This document shows, in pieces, positions 17,506 through 26,081 of a stretch of 36,973 nt of DNA. Within the stretch, counting starts at the first letter, position 1, and every line of letters begins with the position of its first letter. Source of the DNA: Planctomycetota bacterium. Lineage in GTDB: Bacteria; Planctomycetota; Planctomycetia; Pirellulales; Thermoguttaceae. The DNA lies in contig JANXOJ010000438.1 in assembly GCA_025353625.1 (NCBI GenBank), forward strand, positions 1 through 36,973, written 5' to 3'. The notes beneath the pieces are model-generated. The model ran no database searches. It was given only the letters and a program-made list of their open reading frames with translations, and had not been told where the DNA came from. Position numbers and translations under genes: made by a program.

Positions 17506-17847
17506 GGCTACTTTTCCACTTTCCGGGAATGTCGAATTCGGCCGGAACGATCGTCCTGGCAGCGGTGCAAATTACGAGGAGGAATTGGGAAGAGTCAAAC
17601 GTGAAGGCCGGACATCCGGCCCACTCCAGTTTAATCGAGTTGACACGAGAAAAAAAGGAATATCCACAAGCAAGCGTTGCACGGCTTCGTAGCGCAGTCG
17701 CGATAAAGTCGGATTTTTGGAATAGTCCGTCGTGGGGGGCTTGGTTTTTAGCCCTAGAAGGCACAGACAGCACACAGATGAGGCAGAAAGACGGGGCAAT
17801 TTGTTCGATGGTAACGTTCAGATGTTGCTCTTACGGAATTTTCCTCT
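17506..17847. other. Intergenic region upstream of the giant-protein operon
   Basis: 342 nt without a gene, lying between the methyltransferase stop and the 1154-aa gene start on the same strand. It must hold the operon promoter unless the glycan operon reads through. Its clearest structure is the inverted repeat at 17606-17621. A stretch near 17760-17795 (CACAGACAGCACACAGATGAGG) looks like degenerate dispersed repeat sequence. I could not pick a confident promoter. Confidence 0.55.
17606..17621. repeat. Inverted repeat GGCCGGA-CA-TCCGGCC
   Basis: Two 7-bp arms pair perfectly around a 2-bp centre, about 100 nt upstream of the 1154-aa gene start. It could be an operator for the operon or a dispersed intergenic hairpin. 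Its GC content and tight centre are also compatible with a stable cruciform or hairpin in the leader RNA. Confidence 0.45.
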
Positions 17848-18711
17848 TCATCCCTGGGGGTTCTCCGTGTCCTCTGTGGATAAAACAATTTTGTTCCGAG
17901 AGCTGGTGTCGATTCCAATCGCTTTCAAATAGGCTTCCGAAACTTTCTGCGTCCAAGGGTGATGAAAGAGGATATCGAGCAACTCAGCCCGCAGTCTTCG
18001 GCGGTTCGCGGGGATTACGATTGCACCGATATTCGGAATCTCTTTATCGTCGGGGTCGTTGGAAAGCCGTTTCTCAAGATGAACGCCATCGAAAAGAAAC
18101 TTGGCCCCCCACCCGGGAAACTCTGGATGAATGATTGGAAGATTGATGTCGTGCAGGACGACGACCGCCCCGTTGGCAAGGGAATCGAGCGTGGCAAGTA
18201 GATCGAGGACCGGCCACGGATGTTCGTGGCAGGCGTCGATAAACATGAAACCAATCCCACCGCGACCAAAATCCCGCGCCGCATCGTAAGCCACTGCCGG
18301 CGAGCGAAACGTTACCCGCTTGAGAAGTGCCGCCGGCAATTGTTCGCGGGCCGCGTCGCCCGACCGCTTCGTCTTATTTGCAAAAAAGTCGACGTCGATG
18401 TCGTAGGTCACGATATCGTAATCCGGTTCGACGCGGCCAGACTTGGCGGCGAAATGCATTGCATGGCATAGAAGTCCGGTCGAAAAACCGGACGCCGTTC
18501 CGATCTCGACAATCGGACTGCGTGCGTGCTGAAACGCTTCGCGAAAGAGAAACCTCGCATCGTGGTACGAAACCGACGTTCCATTGAGCCATTTAGGTTG
18601 GTTGTGCCAATAGGAATCGCTGAAGTTCTCCGGCGGCGTCCGTTTAACGGATCGAGTTGTTTTCGCCGATAACTTGCTTGCATTCGTCGATCTTGCTGCT
18701 TTGGTTGCCAT
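17848..18711 (-). CDS. Class I SAM-dependent methyltransferase (Methyltransf_24-like)
   Basis: A 287-aa protein with a basic, Ser/Thr/Lys-rich N-terminal tail of about 30 residues. The SAM-binding motif I is IVEIGTASGFSTGL (about 67-80), an acidic strand follows in DIVTYDIDVDF, and FIDACHEHPWPVLDL (about 157-171) matches the D-x-x-H metal/substrate loop of the Methyltransf_24 group. HDINLPI follows the next strand. Members of this group often methylate sugars or lipids in polysaccharide clusters. The ATG follows the sulfotransferase stop codon with no gap, so it is the third gene of the glycan operon and probably adds a methyl group to the glycan. The last residues (STEDTENPQG) come from a sequence resembling a dispersed ACAGAGGACACGGAG repeat, so the natural C-terminus may have been replaced. 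Confidence 0.85.
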   Translation of the reverse strand: MATKAARSTNASKLSAKTTRSVKRTPPENFSDSYWHNQPKWLNGTSVSYHDARFLFREAFQHARSPIVEIGTASGFSTGLLCHAMHFAAKSGRVEPDYDIVTYDIDVDFFANKTKRSGDAAREQLPAALLKRVTFRSPAVAYDAARDFGRGGIGFMFIDACHEHPWPVLDLLATLDSLANGAVVVLHDINLPIIHPEFPGWGAKFLFDGVHLEKRLSNDPDDKEIPNIGAIVIPANRRRLRAELLDILFHHPWTQKVSEAYLKAIGIDTSSRNKIVLSTEDTENPQG

Positions 18712-19560
18712 CTACTGTGCCTGCGCCTCTCGATACATTTGTTCGTCCGCAAGACAATACTCGAATTTTGTCCCTTGCAACGCGGCGACAACTTCGCTGA
18801 AGTTCTCGATAGTCTCTTCCAGCGGAAGGTAGGACTGCTTCTTATAGGTCGGCTGACGTTGAAAGTCGGGCTGGATTCCCAGGTGATTCGCGATTGTTTT
18901 TCGGCAGTCGGTTGCCACCGCGCCGCTAGGCTCCGGGAATACTGCGTCGTAGTCGAGGGCCAAATAGTTCTCGTAAACGGAATAGTAATTGTCGATCATG
19001 GTACTTTCGGCGTCGCAATAGCTCAGTTGCCGCATGAGGTATCCAATGTCAACGTGGACCTTACGGTCTCGATAGTCTTTTTCCGAACGGTCCAGCACCC
19101 AGACGCCGGACTGCTCGGCCTTGACCGTCGATACGACGAAGCGCAAATAGTTGCCGCGGCGAAGATTGAATACCCGCAGGCCGAACTGTTTGGTGAGATA
19201 GAAAAGATACGGCGCGAGGTTCCAGCGATACGATTCGGTGAGGAAGTGCGCATTGTTGTACTTGACGTCGATGAGCATGAACCGCTTCATCGAAAAACAG
19301 CGCAGGTAGTCGAGGAAGTTCAGGAACAGCTTCTCGTGGTTTTCGGGATTCAGTCGATTCCAATCGCGGCCGGCATCGTCGCGGATGAAATTGAAGTAAT
19401 TGATGTGGCGAAGTTCGGGCTCTTCAAGGGAGTCGCGGTCGGCAACCGAAAAGACTTCGTTGTGGCAATAAATGTCCGGATGCGTTTCCAGCACCGAGCG
19501 CAGGGCGTTCGTTCCGCTCCGCTGCCGCGCCAGTAAGATGATGATATTGGAGTAATCCAT
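18712..19560 (-). CDS. Sulfotransferase family protein
   Basis: A 282-aa protein with the fold markers of PAPS-dependent sulfotransferases. ARQRSGTNALRSVL at residues 11-24 is the 5'-phosphosulfate loop near the N-terminus, followed by LETHPDIYCHNEVF, the usual continuation in this family. LRRGNYLRFVVST (about 133-145) fits the 3'-phosphate-binding segment containing Arg and Ser. No signal peptide or membrane helix is seen, so it is probably cytoplasmic. It starts 22 nt after the glycosyltransferase stop and abuts the methyltransferase start, which argues for a shared pathway. By family it would transfer sulfate from PAPS to a hydroxyl, here probably on a sugar of the glycan built by the upstream glycosyltransferase. 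The acceptor is inferred. Carbohydrate sulfation is of interest because planctomycetes are better known for sulfatases. Confidence 0.84.
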   Translation of the reverse strand: MDYSNIIILLARQRSGTNALRSVLETHPDIYCHNEVFSVADRDSLEEPELRHINYFNFIRDDAGRDWNRLNPENHEKLFLNFLDYLRCFSMKRFMLIDVKYNNAHFLTESYRWNLAPYLFYLTKQFGLRVFNLRRGNYLRFVVSTVKAEQSGVWVLDRSEKDYRDRKVHVDIGYLMRQLSYCDAESTMIDNYYSVYENYLALDYDAVFPEPSGAVATDCRKTIANHLGIQPDFQRQPTYKKQSYLPLEETIENFSEVVAALQGTKFEYCLADEQMYREAQAQ

Positions 19561-19582
19561 AGGTGCTTATCCCAGGAGCCGA

Positions 19583-22500
19583 CTACTGCCGACTCCGCAG
19601 TCCGGGCAATTGAACGAGGTGGGAATACATGGACGGCGGCAGAAGAACGTCGCCGATCGAGGCCCGATGCCGGCCCCAATTCAAACAGGCGGGCCGCACG
19701 TACTTACCGGAACAAATCTCCGCTGCAATCCGCGACAATAGCTCGCTGAACTGCCCGCCGACGTGTTCGACGGTGAATTGCGCGCGGACGGTTTCCTGAG
19801 CGTCTTGCGACATTTGTGCCAGGCACTTGGGATCGCGCCACCATTGCACGAGCTTGCGTGCCCAATCGTCGTAATCTCGCCCCTCGACCAGGAATCCCGT
19901 CTTGCCGTGCTGCACCAATTCCGGGATACCGCTGTCCATCTCCGCGACCACCGGCACGCATCCGTGGGCCATGGCCTCGACCACCGACAGAGGAAGCCCC
20001 TCGAACTCCGAAAGCAGCACGAAGAAATCGCTCTTACTCAACTCGTCGAAAACTTCCGCCTGCTTCATGCGGCCGCAAAGCTTGATGCGGCCGTCGCGGA
20101 GGTGAGCGTGGGCCTTGGCCAGAAAAACCTCTTCCGTCTTCTCGTGGGGAACGAACCGGCCGATCAACGAGATCGTGTAGTGTACGCCCGTCTTGTCCAA
20201 TCCGGCGGCCAGATCGAGTACGTCGAGAATCCGCTTTTGATATTGCACGAGCCGACCGGTATAAATCAATCGCAGACGCCGCGACCGCGAGGGCTTCCTG
20301 GGGACGATCTGCCGCTCCAAGATGCTCGAATTGTGGATGACTTCGGCACGTGCGCCGACCGCGGGATTAAGCCCGGCAACAACACTTTTGATGTGCCCCG
20401 AGACGCAGACGACCGCATTGCAGTAGGGGCCTAGCCGATACGTTTGCTCGTAGTAGTCGTTGTCGTCCGATTGCGACCAGGCGACGACGCCGACCTTGTC
20501 CGACAGTGCCGGCGCGACGCTGTTCGCGGCGAAGTCGTAAGCCATCAGCATGATGCACGGGCCATTGTTTTCCAAATGGGCGACCAACGACTGCCATAGG
20601 CCCTCCGTGCCCGGAAGCCGCCGGTCCAGGTAGGAATACGGAATCTCCGGGAGGTGTCCCCCGCCGACCGTGGTTTTGGCAATGGTCTCGCGGTCCCGCG
20701 TGAAGAGAATTTCCGCGTTCCAACCTCGGCGAATGAGCTCCTTGCCGATCGCCTCCAAGGCCGAGTTGACTCCGCTAACCCACCAGTCGCAGCAGGGAAT
20801 GAATACCTTGCGCGTGGATGTCGCCTTGCGGGTTTCGGGAACGGTGCAAATCCTTTCCGGTACGCAGCCATCGCGGACCCCCAATTCAAGCAACGAATAG
20901 GCGTAGCCATGTACGTTTTCTTCCGCATAGGGAAGCAAGGACGAATTGGTCGGATACTTGCCCAGCGTTCGCGCGGCTGCATGAAAGGAGTCGCTCGAAT
21001 TAAATACCACGCGCGCCGAGCGGGGCAACGATGCTTCCAAGACCGCCTTCGGGCTTGCGGCCAGCCGTTCGTCGCAGAGAAGCATGCTCGGTACGCCGAT
21101 AACGTTCAGCGATTCCACGACGCGCGGTGTCGATGAAATCGCCGTGAACGGCCATCGCCCCGCCAGCGTCTTAATGAGCAGGCGCTGCGCCGAATCGCGG
21201 AGCACATCGCAGCGCAACTGATGGTCTTCAAGGACGACATACTTGGCGTTTTGAAGTTCCGCCGATGCGACGTTGCGCAATCTTAGGAAAACGATGGGGC
21301 AGCTTACGTGGTAGGTTGACGACAGAGCCTCGGAAATCCGCACGGCTCGCATCGCTTCCTCGCGACGCTCCCCATCGGCAAAGAAAATCGTCGTCCCGCT
21401 TTGCCATTGGCCTCGCTCAATTCTTGGAAACGGCCCACCCGCTAGACTCTCGACGAGCTCCTTGTGCAAATGGGAAACGAAGCGACCTTCCACGAACCCG
21501 AACGCAAGGTAGTGGGCCAGTGGATTGAGCGCCCCACGTTCGATGTCGGGATAGGTGTCGAAGTAATACTCGCTTCTGAACAAAGGATTGGGCTGGCAGG
21601 CGAGTCGTTGTCCCACATTGGTAATATAATGTACCAGGGCGTTGATGCCAGCCGCACGAAGTCCGGGCGACTGGTTGTAGTAATACTCGGTATCGAAAAG
21701 CGGGTTCGGATCCTGCTGGCCGCGAACACCGTGTACGACAAAGTGCAGCAACGGATTGATCCCGGCCACTTCCACCCCCAAATACCGTCGCGAATAATAG
21801 GCCGGATCGAAAAGCGGGTGCGGGTAATAACCCTGCCGGTAGCCGGCTTGCAGATAGTGGATCAGGGCCTCATTGACCGAGGGGAACTCGCCCGCTTGCT
21901 GCGCGTAGTGCCAGCCGTCGAAAAGCGTGAAGAGGTCGGAAACGTACTGCGGCTCAACCAGTTCTTCGATGCCGCGCACCGGACGTGCCGATCCGTTGAG
22001 CAAGTGGCCGCTTATCGGCTGCCGCGGTGTTTCCGCCTCGACTTCATCCGAACGGATCAATCCCCGCAACGAAAGCGGCTTGGCATTTTGCTTACGCGGT
22101 TCGCCGGATAGGGCGTAAATCAGACAGCTATCGTCGTCGCGTGCAATCAGAGCATAGTTGCTCTCTAAGTGCGCTCGAAACTTACTGTAGTGATCGAGCC
22201 ACCAAAACGAGTGCTGCGGAAAGACGAGGTATTCGGCTCCCTGCCGCCGCAACGATTCAAGGTGTCCAATGGCGGCGTCGCAGTCACCCGGATAATAGCC
22301 GGTATAGGAACCATCTTCGCTTCTGGGGAAATGCCAAGTGGTTCGTCCTTCCAACTCCAGAATTGTCGGATCGCCCTTGCTAACGATCGCCACCACCGCC
22401 CCCGAGGCGATCGACTTACCAACGACGCGCTGGAAACGGCGTGCGAATTCCAAGTAGGCGACTTCCGGGTCGATCGGCGGAGGTTCGTCGGCGATGCCAT

Positions 22501-22642
22501 CGTCCGCGTAGCAACCGCCGTCCATTGCCAAAAGACTAACGCCGGTAAGGGGTTTGAGTTGCAATCTCCTACGCTTGGTAGGCGGCTTGGCATGGCTTCC
22601 CCGAACCCGGCGAGCGGGTGTGGATTTGCGACTCACAACCAT
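19583..22642 (-). CDS. Multidomain glycosyltransferase (C-terminal GT4-type domain)
   Basis: A 1019-aa protein. The start is placed at ATG 22642 (MVVSRKS) because AAGGA lies 7 nt upstream; an in-frame start at 22681 lacks this. After a basic tail, residues about 55-190 form a domain with EYLVFPQHSFWWLDHY, seen in large polysaccharide-assembly proteins. Residues about 255-390 hold roughly four repeats of the form NPLFDxxYY, then GINPLLHY, then G(F)xEGR, typical of some rhamnan and surface-glycan glycosyltransferases. The C-terminal catalytic domain (about 780-990) shows the GT-B pattern: LRLIYTGRLVQYQKR, DFFVLLSEFEGLPLSVVEA (the E-x7-E nucleotide-sugar site) and GCVPVVAEMDSGIPELV. It should transfer a sugar from a nucleotide donor to a growing surface polysaccharide. 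It is the first gene of the operon with the sulfotransferase and methyltransferase. Confidence 0.9.
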   Translation of the reverse strand: MVVSRKSTPARRVRGSHAKPPTKRRRLQLKPLTGVSLLAMDGGCYADDGIADEPPPIDPEVAYLEFARRFQRVVGKSIASGAVVAIVSKGDPTILELEGRTTWHFPRSEDGSYTGYYPGDCDAAIGHLESLRRQGAEYLVFPQHSFWWLDHYSKFRAHLESNYALIARDDDSCLIYALSGEPRKQNAKPLSLRGLIRSDEVEAETPRQPISGHLLNGSARPVRGIEELVEPQYVSDLFTLFDGWHYAQQAGEFPSVNEALIHYLQAGYRQGYYPHPLFDPAYYSRRYLGVEVAGINPLLHFVVHGVRGQQDPNPLFDTEYYYNQSPGLRAAGINALVHYITNVGQRLACQPNPLFRSEYYFDTYPDIERGALNPLAHYLAFGFVEGRFVSHLHKELVESLAGGPFPRIERGQWQSGTTIFFADGERREEAMRAVRISEALSSTYHVSCPIVFLRLRNVASAELQNAKYVVLEDHQLRCDVLRDSAQRLLIKTLAGRWPFTAISSTPRVVESLNVIGVPSMLLCDERLAASPKAVLEASLPRSARVVFNSSDSFHAAARTLGKYPTNSSLLPYAEENVHGYAYSLLELGVRDGCVPERICTVPETRKATSTRKVFIPCCDWWVSGVNSALEAIGKELIRRGWNAEILFTRDRETIAKTTVGGGHLPEIPYSYLDRRLPGTEGLWQSLVAHLENNGPCIMLMAYDFAANSVAPALSDKVGVVAWSQSDDNDYYEQTYRLGPYCNAVVCVSGHIKSVVAGLNPAVGARAEVIHNSSILERQIVPRKPSRSRRLRLIYTGRLVQYQKRILDVLDLAAGLDKTGVHYTISLIGRFVPHEKTEEVFLAKAHAHLRDGRIKLCGRMKQAEVFDELSKSDFFVLLSEFEGLPLSVVEAMAHGCVPVVAEMDSGIPELVQHGKTGFLVEGRDYDDWARKLVQWWRDPKCLAQMSQDAQETVRAQFTVEHVGGQFSELLSRIAAEICSGKYVRPACLNWGRHRASIGDVLLPPSMYSHLVQLPGLRSRQ

Positions 22643-22895
22643 GCATAATTCCTTGAAATCCAGTCCGACCAGGAGCATCACTGCGGACGACTACCGATCG
22701 CGGTTTAGAAATGAGAAGTTCTAAACGAGTTCACCCAGTGCAAAGTATCATTTCCAACCGAGAAAAGTATAAATTGACGACCCCATCACCTTCCAGAGGC
22801 GTCGCGCAAACGGCGCGTTTGAGAATCTATCCTAACTCGCCTACATCGCGTTGTCTACTTTTCGATATGCCTTGCTCGATGCGCCGTGCTATCCG

Positions 22896-23696
22896 TTAAA
22901 CGTCAACCAGAGCGTGTGAAACCAACGCGGCGAGCTCTTCGTGCAATTCTTTTCCGGCGGAGGCGAGAAAACGCCCCGATCCGAAAACGACATCCCCACC
23001 TTCGGCTGACGTAACAACCCCCCCAGCCTCTTGAACGAGCAGAAGCCCCGCGGCGATATCCCAGATTTTGGTTGAAAAACCCCAGTTGACATCGAATCTC
23101 CCTGCCGCCAGATCGCACAGATTGAGCGCGGCTGATCCGGTTCTGCGTACGCCCTGACAGCGGAAGATTGCCTTGTTGAAAACGAGCAAATCGGGCGAGT
23201 CAGGTTGAACTTGGGCCGGGAAGCCACTTGCGGCCAGGGCGTCGGAAAGTCTTGCCACGCTGCTAGTTTGTATTGCGCGGCCGTTCAAGAAGGCCCCGCG
23301 ACCCTTTGCCGCAGTGAAGCACTCTTGAAGCGAAGGATCAAATACGGCCCCCACGATGACCTGGCCCCGATGTTCTAGGGCCAGCGAAACGGCATAATGC
23401 GGCACGCCATGCACGAAATTGGTCGTTCCGTCGAGCGGATCGACAATCCAGCGGTAGTCGGTTTTGCTCGGCGTACTACCGGCTTGAGGGTCTTCTTCAC
23501 CCAAGAGCGAATGGTCGGGAAAAGCTCCAAGAACGGTCGCACGCACAATTTCTTGCGCGGCAAAATCGGCCTCCGTCACGAGGTCGGCCGGGCCCTTGTG
23601 CTGAACGTGGATCCGTCCCAGCCAACTCTGGATCGTGGCCCCCGCCGCACGCACGGCCTTCTCACAAATCGACGAAAACTCAGGTAGTTGGTCCAT
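22896..23696 (-). CDS. suhB: Inositol monophosphatase family protein (SuhB-like)
   Basis: A 266-aa protein of normal length for the family. The metal-binding motifs are all present: LLGEED (Glu67, Glu68, Asp69), WIVDPLDGTTNF (Asp86, Asp89, Gly90, Thr91) and KIWDIAAG (about 211) near the C-terminus. These coordinate Mg2+ for hydrolysis of myo-inositol-1-phosphate or related sugar phosphates; the family also includes 3'-phosphoadenosine phosphatases. The latter would fit the nearby sulfotransferase, which makes 3'-phosphoadenosine-5'-phosphate as a by-product, but sequence alone does not decide the substrate. It lies about 250 nt upstream of the glycosyltransferase start on the same strand. A plus-strand frame overlaps it but is a shadow. 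Confidence 0.92.
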   Translation of the reverse strand: MDQLPEFSSICEKAVRAAGATIQSWLGRIHVQHKGPADLVTEADFAAQEIVRATVLGAFPDHSLLGEEDPQAGSTPSKTDYRWIVDPLDGTTNFVHGVPHYAVSLALEHRGQVIVGAVFDPSLQECFTAAKGRGAFLNGRAIQTSSVARLSDALAASGFPAQVQPDSPDLLVFNKAIFRCQGVRRTGSAALNLCDLAAGRFDVNWGFSTKIWDIAAGLLLVQEAGGVVTSAEGGDVVFGSGRFLASAGKELHEELAALVSHALVDV

Positions 23697-23833
23697 AGTT
23701 GCTAAATTATCGATGAAAGGATCTCGACGGCCAGGTCGGGCGCGAGGCTGCGACTTGAAGTTCAGCGATAGTAGCCGTGAGACCTTCTTTCCTCAAGGTA
23801 AAGGGAACTTCATTTCACTGCATTCTATTTGTT

Positions 23834-24859
23834 TCACGTCGGTCGATCAACTGGTATCGGTCCCCTCCCCGGCTTCCCTCCCCGCAACTTCACCAAGAGG
23901 TTTTCCATGTCCGGCGGCATGGGCGTTTTGAAGAGCAACTCTTGCCCGGTGATGGGATGCTTGAAGCCCAATTCGGCGGCGTGGAGGGCTTGTCGCTGGG
24001 CACCGCTGCGGTCGACGATCGGCTTTTTGAAGAGCGGCTGGTTGTAGACCTTTTCGCCGCACAGAGGATGGCCCGCCTCGGCAAGGTGAATGCGAATCTG
24101 ATGCGTGCGGCCGGTTTCCAAACGGCACTCAACGAGCGTGTAGCCGTCAAGGTTCTCTAATGGCCGCACGTGGGTGACGGCCCGTTGGCCGACATTGGGA
24201 AGCTTCGTACTGCCGCGACGGCGGTCGCCCCGGTCGCGAACGAGATGCGACTCAAACGTTCTTGCCTCCACGCGGCCTTGGGCAATTGCGTGATAGGCCC
24301 TGTGCATCGCATGTGCGCCAAACATCCGCACGAGTAAGCGTTCTGCTTCGACGCTGCATGCCAACACCATGACCCCGCTGGTATCGCGATCGAGCCGATG
24401 GACCAACCGCACGCGCGGCGGGCGATCCGACTTGCCCGCCTTTTTCTGTTTGCCGAAGCGCCGCAAAAGAATCTGCATCACGATCTCGTCGATCGTCGGC
24501 TGGCGTTGCTTGCGGCGCGAGGGCCACTGGCGTTCTTCGGCGTGTCGTTCGCTCGTCACCCCGGCCGGTTTCTCGACGATAATCAAGTGTGCATCTCGAT
24601 AGAGAATCTTGATATCGTCCGGTTGCGGCGGGGCGATACGCGGTTCGTCCCAAACCTTGACGACATCGCCCGCTAGCAGCTTGCGGCCATCGTCGAGAAC
24701 CAGATTGCCGTTGATCTGCACGCGGCGCGTTTCGACGAGACGCCGCACGGCCGACCACGCTTCACCGGGAAGCAACTTCCGCAGCGCGGTCACGAGCGTC
24801 AGCCCCGCCTGCTCGGGCGCGATATGATAGTTGCGAAAACCGGTCTCATGCTTGGTCAT
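23834..24859 (-). CDS. RluA-family 23S rRNA/tRNA pseudouridine synthase
   Basis: A 341-aa protein. Residues about 15-75 form an S4 RNA-binding domain (WSAVRRLVETRRVQIN, then LLAGDVVKVW). The catalytic domain starts near ILYRDAHLIIVEKPAG, and LVHRLDRDTSGVMVLA contains the catalytic Asp157 that attacks the target uridine. A basic insert (about 107-148, SRRKQRQ to KQKKAGKSDRPPR) separates the two conserved blocks and is longer than usual. GRTHQIRIHL and HPLCGEKVY complete the family pattern. It should convert specific uridines in rRNA (RluC/RluD-like, given the S4 domain) to pseudouridine; the exact positions cannot be assigned. The start is 26 nt after the stop of the ApgM-like gene. Confidence 0.93.
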   Translation of the reverse strand: MTKHETGFRNYHIAPEQAGLTLVTALRKLLPGEAWSAVRRLVETRRVQINGNLVLDDGRKLLAGDVVKVWDEPRIAPPQPDDIKILYRDAHLIIVEKPAGVTSERHAEERQWPSRRKQRQPTIDEIVMQILLRRFGKQKKAGKSDRPPRVRLVHRLDRDTSGVMVLACSVEAERLLVRMFGAHAMHRAYHAIAQGRVEARTFESHLVRDRGDRRRGSTKLPNVGQRAVTHVRPLENLDGYTLVECRLETGRTHQIRIHLAEAGHPLCGEKVYNQPLFKKPIVDRSGAQRQALHAAELGFKHPITGQELLFKTPMPPDMENLLVKLRGGKPGRGPIPVDRPT

Positions 24860-24885
24860 AAGTATTCACCGCGCTGAGCGAGAGC

Positions 24886-26079
24886 TCAACTTCTTCCCAC
24901 GAACCAGCCCATCGTCTGCCAGCCTGCCGGGAACTTCAGGCTCGATTTCGCCGCCGTCTCATCGTCGTAGCGATCGAAACCATCGGGTTGAATGCCCGTG
25001 CCGGCCATCGCCACGGGAACGTCGCCGTGGCTGTGCGTCTTCGTACGCAGCGGCGTGGGATGGTCGGGCGAGATCATGATTCGCCATTCACAATGGCACC
25101 GCAGGGCATCGAAGACTGGGCCGACGATATGCCGATCGATCTGTTCCAGGGCCTCGATCTTGGCCTCGACGCGGCCTTCGTGGGAGGCTTCGTCGGTCGC
25201 CTCCACGTGGACGCAAACCAAGTCGTTATCCTTCAATGCCTCAATCGCATAACGGCCCTTCGCGGCGTAGTCGGTATCGAGGTAGCCGGTTGCTCCGGGC
25301 ACGTCGATTCGCTTCCAACCGATCAGTTTCGCCAAGCCGCGCAGCAGATCGACCGCCGTAATCATCGCGCCGCGAATTCCATGCATCTCTTCAAAGGGCT
25401 TTAAGCTCGGCGCACTGCCCTGCCCCCAAAGCCAGACATTTGTGACGGGTTTTTTACCCGCTTTGCGACGAGCAACGTTCACCGGATGCTCCGCAAGCAG
25501 GAGGTGACTTTTGCCCATCAACTCGGTAAGCAGTTTGCTGCCGGGACCGCGCGGATAGCTTTCCAAAATATATTGGTCCGTCAGGTCGTGCGGGGGAATC
25601 GTGCGAGTATCGCGCGAAAAGACGCCCCCTTGGACGAGCAGTAAATTGCGGTAACTGACGCCGGCGTGGAATCGCAACTGTTCGTTGCCGAGTTTCTCTT
25701 GCAAGGTGGCCAGTACGGCCGCAGCTTCTTCCGTCGAGATATGGTCTGCCGTGAAGTCGCGCATGATCTGGTCTTCCACCGTGACCATGTTGCAGCGAAC
25801 GGCCCAGTCGCCAGCTCCCAGGGCGATCCCCTGCGCGGCCGCTTCCAGCGGCGCACGGCCCGTATAGTACAGCTTCGGATCGTAACCGAGGAGGCTCAAG
25901 TTGGCCGTATCGGATCCGGCTGGAAGCGAGATCGGCGTATGGTTGGCCGATGCGACAACACCGGCAGCGGCAATAGCATCCATCGACGGCACGTTGGCCG
26001 CCGCTAGAGGCGTCTTTCCGTGCAGAGAGACTTGGGGTTCGTCCGCACAACCGTCGGGAATGACAATGACGTATTTCAC
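24886..26079 (-). CDS. apgM: ApgM-like phosphotransferase: annotated phosphoglycerate mutase or candidate homoserine kinase
   Basis: A 397-aa protein of the alkaline-phosphatase superfamily, starting with GTG 26079. MKYVIVIPDGCADEP holds the first metal-binding Asp. The AGSDTANLSLLGYDP segment carries the Ser nucleophile, and HVEATDEASHEGR and ISPDHPTPLRTKTHSHGDVP supply the remaining metal-binding His and Asp residues. This is the archaeal-type cofactor-independent phosphoglycerate mutase family (ApgM). A subgroup of it has been proposed, from gene neighbourhood, to be an alternative homoserine kinase (the TIGR02535-type proposal). Here the next gene upstream on the same strand is homoserine dehydrogenase, 158 nt away, which favours the kinase role in threonine synthesis. 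The alternative is 2-/3-phosphoglycerate isomerisation in glycolysis. No good Shine-Dalgarno precedes the GTG. Confidence 0.88.
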   Translation of the reverse strand: MKYVIVIPDGCADEPQVSLHGKTPLAAANVPSMDAIAAAGVVASANHTPISLPAGSDTANLSLLGYDPKLYYTGRAPLEAAAQGIALGAGDWAVRCNMVTVEDQIMRDFTADHISTEEAAAVLATLQEKLGNEQLRFHAGVSYRNLLLVQGGVFSRDTRTIPPHDLTDQYILESYPRGPGSKLLTELMGKSHLLLAEHPVNVARRKAGKKPVTNVWLWGQGSAPSLKPFEEMHGIRGAMITAVDLLRGLAKLIGWKRIDVPGATGYLDTDYAAKGRYAIEALKDNDLVCVHVEATDEASHEGRVEAKIEALEQIDRHIVGPVFDALRCHCEWRIMISPDHPTPLRTKTHSHGDVPVAMAGTGIQPDGFDRYDDETAAKSSLKFPAGWQTMGWFVGRS

Positions 26080-26081
26080 GG

